From assembly GCF_028453695.1 (NCBI RefSeq), contig NC_135781.1, forward strand, positions 19,963,640 to 20,027,639: a stretch of 64,000 nt of DNA, read 5' to 3'. The notes under the pieces are model-generated. The model had not been told where the DNA came from and made no database searches. It saw only the letters and a program-made list of their open reading frames with translations. This document shows, piece after piece, positions 56,561 through 64,000 of the stretch; the first letter of the stretch is position 1, and each line of letters starts with the position of its first letter. The position numbers and the translations under genes were made by a program. The DNA comes from Augochlora pura (Eukaryota; Arthropoda; Insecta; Hymenoptera; Halictidae).

Positions 56561-58020
56561 TATTAGCTCGCTTTTGTTAACTAATATGTCCGCTTGATTG
56601 ACAGACAACTGTTCTCTCAATTTTGTCGCATCATATTTCCTATAAGCCGTCTTGTGCTTTTTGCACGAACGAATTTGGATCGTTTACGGTCTCCGCAGTG
56701 AATTCATTTCACTGTCAATCTTTGAAAACTTTTCTATTTTTTCTGCTTGTTCCAGAAGCTGTCGTATTTCTAAATTCAGATCTATGATTGAGGTACTTAT
56801 TCTTGTTTTATTGTTAAATATTTATGATCACTGTTATGTATACGTCATGCCAGAAATGCCATAAGCTACGCAGAAGTTGGTCATTTAATGCATAATCGTG
56901 GGGTAATGTTTTGCACCGCCATTCAGAAAATGCCGACATTTTCTGACGCTATCTGTAGAAATGATATGGTTTATATAAAAACAACGTGACTTGTTCAAAA
57001 TCATATATTTTCCAGTGAAATTTTGGAAAATGATATAAAACAAATTTATCCTTATTAAAATTATCTGTGTATTGGTAAAGATTAGAATTTAATTTATTTA
57101 GGATTAAAAGAACACGAATCAATTACTTTCTGTAATATAAAAATGACGAATGTTCGTCATTTAGCTTTCGTTATTTAATATAACCTTGGCTATTGTTGAT
57201 CGTTTACGAAGTGACAAATTTTCGTCATGCGGACGAATATATGTTACGAATGTTCCAAGAAAATTGCTCCCCGCATTATTAATATCTTCCGTGCAGAACG
57301 CGGTAACACTAGGTGTTTATAATTGTACAAAAAATTCATTCTTAAATTTGCAAACTTTTTCAAATAAAATTTCGTGGAAATTTCCATTAATCTTATTTAA
57401 AAAATTTGTTATAAAATTTAATCTACTTACGCTACATCAATCGATGTAAGAAAGAAATTTTGATCTTTAGATCCATGTGACATTTAACATTGTAACATTT
57501 ACAAGAAAGATTGTGTCTCCAGGTTCCCACCTGTTACGTTATGCAAAAATATAACACAAAAACGATAACTATGCACAAGAAAAATAGAAGTTTCAATCAC
57601 TAAAGTAACCGCTGATTTATCCTTGCACGAACTTTTTCTTATGAAGTTATGGCTATATAATTTCTTCATACAGGATGGTTCATCTGAATAGGGTCACCTG
57701 TATATCCTTTCTAATCGTGGAGGTGCAGAAAATATTTTGTATGCTATTTAAGTGGTTTAAAAAACCAATGTATTGCAAAAAGTATTTTTTTCTGTATTGA
57801 GTTCGAAAATTAAATCGAAATGAACAGTTATTGTCTATCGAGACTTTAGAGACGAAGACATCGAAAGGGGAAATTGCAAGTGTAAATAGCTCACTGTCGC
57901 GAAACCCCATTACAAAATTTGTAATACTTTCTTGTGAATCTATTTCTCATATTTGCTTTTTGATTTCTCCGAGCCTATTGAATTTATTTTCATTATTTTC
58001 TCTGTGAATCTAACTGTGAA
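56561..58020. other. AT-rich spacer, nothing seen
   Basis: AT-rich unique sequence. Frames of 70-87 codons on both strands have the Ile/Phe/Leu/Asn bias expected of AT-rich DNA. No repeat pair was found. Confidence 0.5.
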
Positions 58021-58790
58021 TATCTTGTATATGGCGTTTTTCCTCAGAATCGGAAAAACTTCGACAGTTCGTTGGAACTTCGAGAATCCCGAGTCTTTTT
58101 ATAACCAGTGCATAGGTATGCTGCGTATTGTCATAGATTATCAGCCTCGCCTCGCGCGTTAGCAGCGCATAATCGGCGTCACGTCCAAGTGTCACCCCTC
58201 ACCTACGACTTACAGTAGAGTTTAACCGGGATTTTATCTTTAGCCGGGCTTAGGCCCGGACCGACCCACGGGCGCGATCCACGATTGTTTGTAGAAATAT
58301 TCTTCCGGCCGTTATTTACACGGCCATCAAAACGTCCGGCTAGACCGGGCGCGCGTAAGCTGGTTTCATGGGCAGTTTGTCCCTGCCGCGGCCCACCTAT
58401 CCATCGTCCCGTTCAAGATCGGCGGATTACCGGAGCCGGGTTATGGTCGCGCGGATAACATTGTCCTTCCCGTATCGTCTCACGAAATTACGTGTACCTA
58501 CAGGCTGTTACTTAATATGTTGAAAATACTACGGGGACGGGATTTAGCACTGCGTGGCAATCAAATCCCTTTATACGAGCCTTGCGTACGAGCTCTCGTT
58601 TCTCGGTTCCACGGCGTGCAAAGCATGCGTCGCGCCCGCGTCTCTTCGTTGATTAAGGAAAACGTTTCGCTTCTAATTGGTCCGCTAAAGATTTACGCGA
58701 AATGAGATTTTCTGCGGGTGGTTTACGTACTGAACCTAAACAGCCGCTTCTGTTTCATTCCGATGGTATTCGAACTCCGCTTTAACCCTT
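58021..58790. other. GC-rich island, no recognised exon
   Basis: CpG-dense. A small hairpin CCGGGC/GCCCGG lies near 58243-58258. Only 61-69 codon frames, none recognised. Confidence 0.45.
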
Positions 58791-59083
58791 GCACGGGCTA
58801 CCAAAATGTGTAACTTCAAATCTTTGACATTTGATACTACTATCACTGCCACGTTGATCATACACGGATGCCATTCATTCTTTGTTCGGGTTTTGGGACG
58901 AAGTTTGCATTCCGAAATATTTGGATATTCTAAGTATTTTTAAAAATTGTTGCAAATAGATGGATCAACAGCTACTGCCACCCCAACAGCCTCAAATGTT
59001 TTATAAAATTACGCCATTTTCAGGTGGTATCGAATTTTTCAATGAATAATAATGTATAAATATTATATATAAATATAATTTCT
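58791..59083. other. AT-rich spacer with an orphan TTAA-type end at its left edge
   Basis: TTAACCCTTGCACGGGC (about 58783-58799) has the form of an outer element end, but its inverse is not found. Otherwise unique AT-rich sequence. Confidence 0.4.
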
Positions 59084-59325
59084 TTATCCCTTTGCCATAC
59101 TTTGACGAGTCTGACACGTGATGGAGATTTCTAGTAAAAGCCTGTTAAGTATGAATACTATTCCGTTCTTTTTGGCCCGAATGAAATTCTGATCACTTGT
59201 TGAACATTTAAGTAAATACAGTCGCACGATAAATATATATTGTCTTTTTGCTTCTTCGAAATTATTACCACCGAAAAACTTCTAATTATTGTAACTATAA
59301 AGAAAATAATACAGCAAGGGGTTAA
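59084..59325 (+). mobile_element. TTAA-flanked miniature element, family A copy 5
   Basis: TTAT (59084-59087, one change from TTAA) is followed by CCCTTTGCCATACTTTGACG. The right end reads ACAGCAAGGGG and TTAA (59322-59325). It closely matches 4742-4989: GTGATGGAGATTTCTA, CTGTTAAGTATGAATACTAT then TCCGTTCTTTT, GAAATTATTACCACCGAAAA and ACTATAAAGAAAATAA. It is 242 bp. Carries no frame. Confidence 0.8.
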
Positions 59326-59960
59326 AAGAGGTTAATTTGATGAAAATATGACCCATTTACTTCGATAAATTTCACGACGAGTATTTGGTGTGTAAATCTC
59401 ATTATTAAAGAAGTTTATACTATTTTATATTCATAATCGCATTCAAAAATTACACAAATAACTCTTTCCAGACAGTACATACTGAGACTGTAGGAGAGGT
59501 TTTCTCATAAACAGCAATGTAAGCAAAAGTTAAACATTTACGTGTAATTAAAGTCCAGCATTTCATACGCGCCAACTTAATACTTAATTAAATTAAAATT
59601 AAAATCCAAGATGTGTGACATAAATGCTTTTTTCAGCTCTCTTACATTCTCTTAATCCTAATTACATTACGCAGCTATGCTACTTAAGAGTAAAACTTAA
59701 AACTTCTTGAAAAAGGCGATTTTTATCAAGTTTAACTGTCTGGTTCCAGTTCGCTTGATGAAACTACTTAAAATTTGTAAAGATTTTGCAGTTTGAGATG
59801 TGGCAGTGAGCGAATACAAAATTTCTTTAGAACGTATTATATGAAACTTATAAATTGGTATAACCTACATCGATTGTTTTCACTTCTGGTCTCGTACAGT
59901 CGATTAGCAACTCAGTTTAGACGGCGACGTACTATATCAGAAGCAAGTTCAGGGTTCCTA
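59326..59960. other. AT-rich spacer, nothing seen
   Basis: AT-rich unique sequence. The first part of a 145-codon plus frame (59793-60230) starts here and continues into the next island. Confidence 0.45.
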
Positions 59961-61010
59961 AATTTTTCTAGACAGGCATCGATTCACCAGACGGATAGAG
60001 GGAATATCAAGAAGCATAATTTTATCCGGGACTTTCGACCTCCCTGTTTCCAGCGCACGCGAGCGCAGGATCAGCGTCCGCAGCGAATCAGCGTCATCGA
60101 ACGTCCAACGGAGCCCGGTTGTCGGTTGTTCCTCTCGGTGCGCGCCGGTGCGTTGATTCGTTTATGCCTTCTCTTTCTTTCTCTGCGAGGTTTCTTTTTT
60201 CTCGCGTATCGTTCGTGCCGACTGATATAATGGACTCTCCAGAGGCGGCCGTTCTGATAAAGCGTGGGCACGCCACGAGAAAATGACCATAACGGAAGAC
60301 ACGAATTACATGATGTAAACGCGCCACCTACGGCGAGACGGGCCGGATTGAATTTAATACTAATTAAAAGTAATAAATCGGCGAACGAATGATTTCTGCG
60401 CGGCGAGCGCCGGTCCTATTCCCCCCTCTGTGCACCCCCTCAGCCCCCTGTTCGGAGCGCAGCGTCGTTGGCCCCGGGGCCTGCGCGCGTTTCTGCCGAA
60501 TTAAGTCGGACAGTATCTTTTTCTGACCCCGCCAAGAGAGAAATGCAATTAAACCGAGATCAGAGGAACGCGTCTCTCGTCCCGCGGCACGCTCGCTGCG
60601 TTCTGACTTATGACTCGCAGGAAAAAAGATTGGAACGCGGCTTTTAATATCGTCCAACTCTGCCGTTGTTGTATATTCGCGGGCTCTTATTAAGTCACTG
60701 CCACCGTCCCCCGCGTTTCACACGACGCAACCCGCTTTCTTTCTCTTTCTTTCTCCCCGTTTCTCACTCCTCGTTCTCTCTTCCGACCCCGCGGAGCAAT
60801 TTCTTCGACTCCGTAATGACGCTCGTAACTCCGGCGAACGGGGACCAACGACTCGCAGATCCGCTACTGCTCGATTATTTATCCAAATTTGCAAACAGGA
60901 ATTGGGGAGACGGTGGCTCTAACGTGCAATACTGTTTCGTTTGGTTGATTTCAGGTTACATTAGTGTCAGTGTTATTACCGAACCCATTTGGTTAACATG
61001 AGGTTTTGTT
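59961..61010. other. GC/CT-rich island, no recognised exon
   Basis: CpG-dense with a pyrimidine tract (60715-60800). The 145-codon plus frame (59793-60230), a 111-codon plus frame (60666-61001) and a 97-codon minus frame (60364-60657) have no known domain. A CpG-rich area with a pyrimidine tract could be promoter-like. Confidence 0.4.
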
Positions 61011-62620
61011 ATTAGTACTGTAGTACTGTAACATTCGAATAGCATATATGAACTATTATTATAATTGATTGCGATACATGTATACGTTTGCTTAAAGCAA
61101 GGAGTATACGTGATACGTTATCATGGCCATTTAAATAATCGTTGTTGCTCAATGACTGAACAATGGAGTAAGATATGTTCGATTGTTAAAAATTAATTGT
61201 TACACGAAGAACAAAACTAAAGTTGACTCTTTTTATGTGAAATATTAACTTCATCTGTTTTATTGTACAGTCATGTATTATACAGTTATGACTAAAGACA
61301 AATTGCTTAATTTTTAAATGTTTGGATGGAGTAGACTTAGCATTTAAAATTTAATTTTCTTTAATAAGACCATTGTGAAAGTTCGAAGGATTTTACAATG
61401 AGTGTTTCATTCAAAACAATTTAATTAAAGTGTATATTACAAACCGTTGAAAATATACATATATATCCCATGTGAAAGTACATTGAATGTACAATACATT
61501 GACAAACTCTTGTTTTCTTTCTTTTTTTCTTTTTTGGTTTTGATCTTTCGACACAGTTTCTGATTTTTGGAGGAAAAATGGTTACAAATGTAAAGAGTTA
61601 AGGGAGGGTGTGATGGATGTTTTAAAACCGTATGGTACAACGTCAAGACAACGAAAAGTATAATTGAATTAGTTTGTCGATATTAAGGCCTGAATAGATT
61701 TGCAATGAAACTATTCCGATTCTTTTGAAATACCAACAAAGATTTCAGTTCTTATTATTGCTTCACTAGAAGTTATAAAATACGTCTCAACTCCTATGAC
61801 AGGTGAGTGTGAAATGTATCGCAAAATTGTTATCCTAGTAGCATGTATACAGATGAAAGTCTCGTTCAAATCCATGAGAAAGTACGAGTAACTTTCCGAC
61901 AGTTTCACAGAGTTATGCACTCACTATACAGTATTGCTGAGTATCGTAAATTTCACGGTTTTCCAAGAGTGAGATCGATCGATGAGTAATTGCACAGATA
62001 TTCAGCATTCGCTTCCTTTTATTTTATTAGTTGTTAAAAGGTCAAAATTATTAAATGATACCTCCAAAGAAAAATTTTGCATTTTCTGGAAAAGCAAAAA
62101 AATGAAGATTGCGTTTTTTAACCTTTTTACCTAAGTCTAAAACAAAAGATATAAACAATGCGTTTCAAATTGCATCGGAAGCGATTGACATTGTCATTAG
62201 TTGGAGATAATTTAAGGTACTCAGAATCGCAGTTTTTTTCGACTTTCTATAGCTAACTATAAGAAAGCTAGAGACTTTTACGTCTTTCAATACCAGCAGT
62301 TTGTTCGTGTATGATTTATATATTTTATTCTCATTTAAGTCAATTGTAATCTTAGCAAAAATGTTTTTAGGATAAAGCATAAAATTGAAAATTATTAGAC
62401 AGTCTAAATAAAATTTGCTTGAAGGTCGTAGTGAAACAGATTTTATCAAACAAAAAGTTATCAAAATTAAAAATAGCATAGTCATTAACAGTTTTATTGT
62501 GCTCCCTAAGAGAAAGGAGTGCAGAGGGTTAGCAAAATTAAATAATTTTAAAACAAAACTGTTTTACGAGATGTATGTACATTTTTTGGATGTACAAAAT
62601 AAAAAAAATTCTAAAAATGT
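61011..62620. other. AT-rich spacer, nothing seen
   Basis: AT-rich unique sequence. Minus frame of 106 codons at 62165-62485 is Leu/Ile/Lys/Ser-rich without a motif that I recognise. An overlapping 70-codon plus frame at 62415-62627 is Lys/Asn-rich, likewise unrecognised. Confidence 0.5.
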
Positions 62621-62624
62621 ATTA

Positions 62625-62720
62625 TGATTATATGTTATGCATTATACATTGTACATTCCATATTATACAGTGTACATTATATGTTACACATTATATATCT
62701 ACATATTATATATTATAGCC
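62625..62720. repeat. degenerate TTATAYATTGTACA-type tandem repeat
   Basis: Repeated variants of ATTATACATT, GTACATT, ATTATATG and ACATTATATA fill about 95 bases. It is self-complementary and of low complexity. Confidence 0.7.
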
Positions 62721-63560
62721 TTGACACAAGTCCAGAAGGTCACTCAAGGGTTAAATAAAACCAGCACAGTTTACTCAGTTTATTCGGATGCATGGTGCTA
62801 AGAATTAAATTCTAAAACTGATCACAGGATAGCATGTCCACCTTGTAACAGGCACGGCGGCGCGCCGCGGCGGTGCGGCAGTCGGCGTGTCAAATATCGA
62901 GTTACAGCCCAGCCTGCGACAAATTCCGCGTATTTTCTTTCCAGCCCCTTTACAACTAACGCCCCCGCGGCGGCGTTCCCCCTTTTTCTCCCACGCTCGT
63001 TTTTGTTTAGTTTAATTAAACCCACGCGCTGGCGGGTCACGCGAAATTGTATCCCGCGCCCGGAAAACTCGCAGCGGCGGAGTTTTCGGGGTTTAATTAA
63101 TTCGTGCTTTTTAGAAGCGGTAATTAGGAAATCGCGGCGGCCGTTCTCGCAGTGCGTGAAAACGCGGCCGTGCCGCGTCGCCCGCGATTATAACCGGTAT
63201 CGCCGAAAAGTTTATAGAACCGGTGTTCTCGTCGTTCTTCTGTTCGTTTTGTTGCCAGAGCGAACCCTTTTTACCGTTCCGCGGTCCCGGGCCAGAGCTG
63301 CGGCGGAACGTTTGAATTTCCGTGGAACTTCCGCGTGAACTGGAGTGTCATCCTGCGCCCCCGAATCCACCGTATAATTTGAATAACACGGAACCGGCAC
63401 TCGTTGCGAATTTATTTACGTCGCGCGCATTGTTTCGCGGGGCTGCACGCCGTGCACCCAGCTCCCCGCCGCCGCCGATTCGCTCGAAAACGAGGCCTCG
63501 GAAATCGGGCTCTCGTTCGCGACGAATCGTTCATCTAAGCGCGACTCGATAACATTTTCG
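62721..63560. other. GC-rich island, no recognised exon
   Basis: CpG-dense from about 62840 to 63550. A 111-codon plus frame (63003-63338), a 72-codon minus frame and a 76-codon plus frame have no known domain. Confidence 0.45.
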
Positions 63561-64000
63561 AATTTATTAACAGCCGTGTATGTAATTACTTTAAATACTC
63601 GGCGTTACGCATATTGCTATCTTGCTGTATTTTTACGTATTACAAACTTAAACTATTGCTCGTACGAAACAAGAAACAATTACATATATATACATACGTC
63701 CAAGGATACAAAAGGAAACAATGTTTTCCTTATACTTGATGAATGCCAAGATATTAGAAATTAATAAAAATTTAACGAATTGGTTTATAATATGTTATGG
63801 TATGTAAATTTATTGCTTAGTAACTAGACAATACAGCTATTAGATATAAATCTCATAGTTCATAGAAATGCACTTTTATACCATCTAGTATGCAAGAATA
63901 ATTAAAAACTGATTTCTGCACATTGAATAACTAAATAAATATAGAATGTAATTATTTTAACAATTTCTATAGAACAAATCTGTCGTTAAATCGTTCAAAA
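63561..64000. other. AT-rich spacer, nothing seen
   Basis: AT-rich unique sequence to the end of the window. No frame, repeat pair or RNA gene is supported. Confidence 0.5.

Noticed and set aside
62165..62627. Relic of a piggyBac transposase near the right end
   Set aside because: The frames are Lys/Asn/Leu-rich without acidic catalytic spacing or a Cys-rich tail, and there are no TTAA inverted ends around them.

Overview
The window reads as non-coding insect nuclear DNA, most likely from a hymenopteran such as a bee or ant. That assignment is an inference from three things: AT-rich spacer alternating with short CpG-dense GC-rich islands, many short TTAA-flanked elements, and no compact gene order or bacterial signals. 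I recognise no protein family, tRNA, rRNA, CRISPR array or complete transposase. The open frames are short and overlap on both strands. The longest is 220 codons, at 20592-21254 on the minus strand, and matches nothing I know. The window is therefore probably a long intergenic region or the inside of a very large intron.

The dominant structure I can support is a dense population of miniature inverted-repeat elements (about 180-400 bp) that begin and end in TTAA, with C-rich termini such as TTAACCC[T/C]TTGC. Comparing copies by eye gives at least ten sequence families, labelled A to J here. The TTAA duplication and CCC-type ends are the hallmark of the piggyBac superfamily. The elements look non-autonomous, because none carries a transposase frame. 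They concentrate at 4.7-6.9 kb, 24.9-25.6 kb, 31.0-34.6 kb, 35.6-39.1 kb and 51.3-55.2 kb. In the 31.0-34.6 kb cluster, one element sits inside another at an internal TTAA (31977-32474), two abut through one shared TTAA (33726-34146), and one contains a perfect 50-bp fold-back (33116-33223).

Other repeats are a Tc1-like terminus with two direct repeats (2114-2339), a roughly 950-bp element with imperfect inverted ends (49536-50481) that has a diverged partial relative at 12640-13040, a roughly 315-bp long inverted repeat (22229-22545), several microsatellites, and long G or C homopolymers (C26, G16, G13) inside GC islands.

The GC-rich islands recur every 1-3 kb. They are the places where exons, promoters or conserved non-coding elements could lie, but I could not identify any with confidence. 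The best single candidate is 29630-30270: a CT/GA-rich, promoter-like stretch followed by a strong splice-donor match. No genes could be shown to work together.
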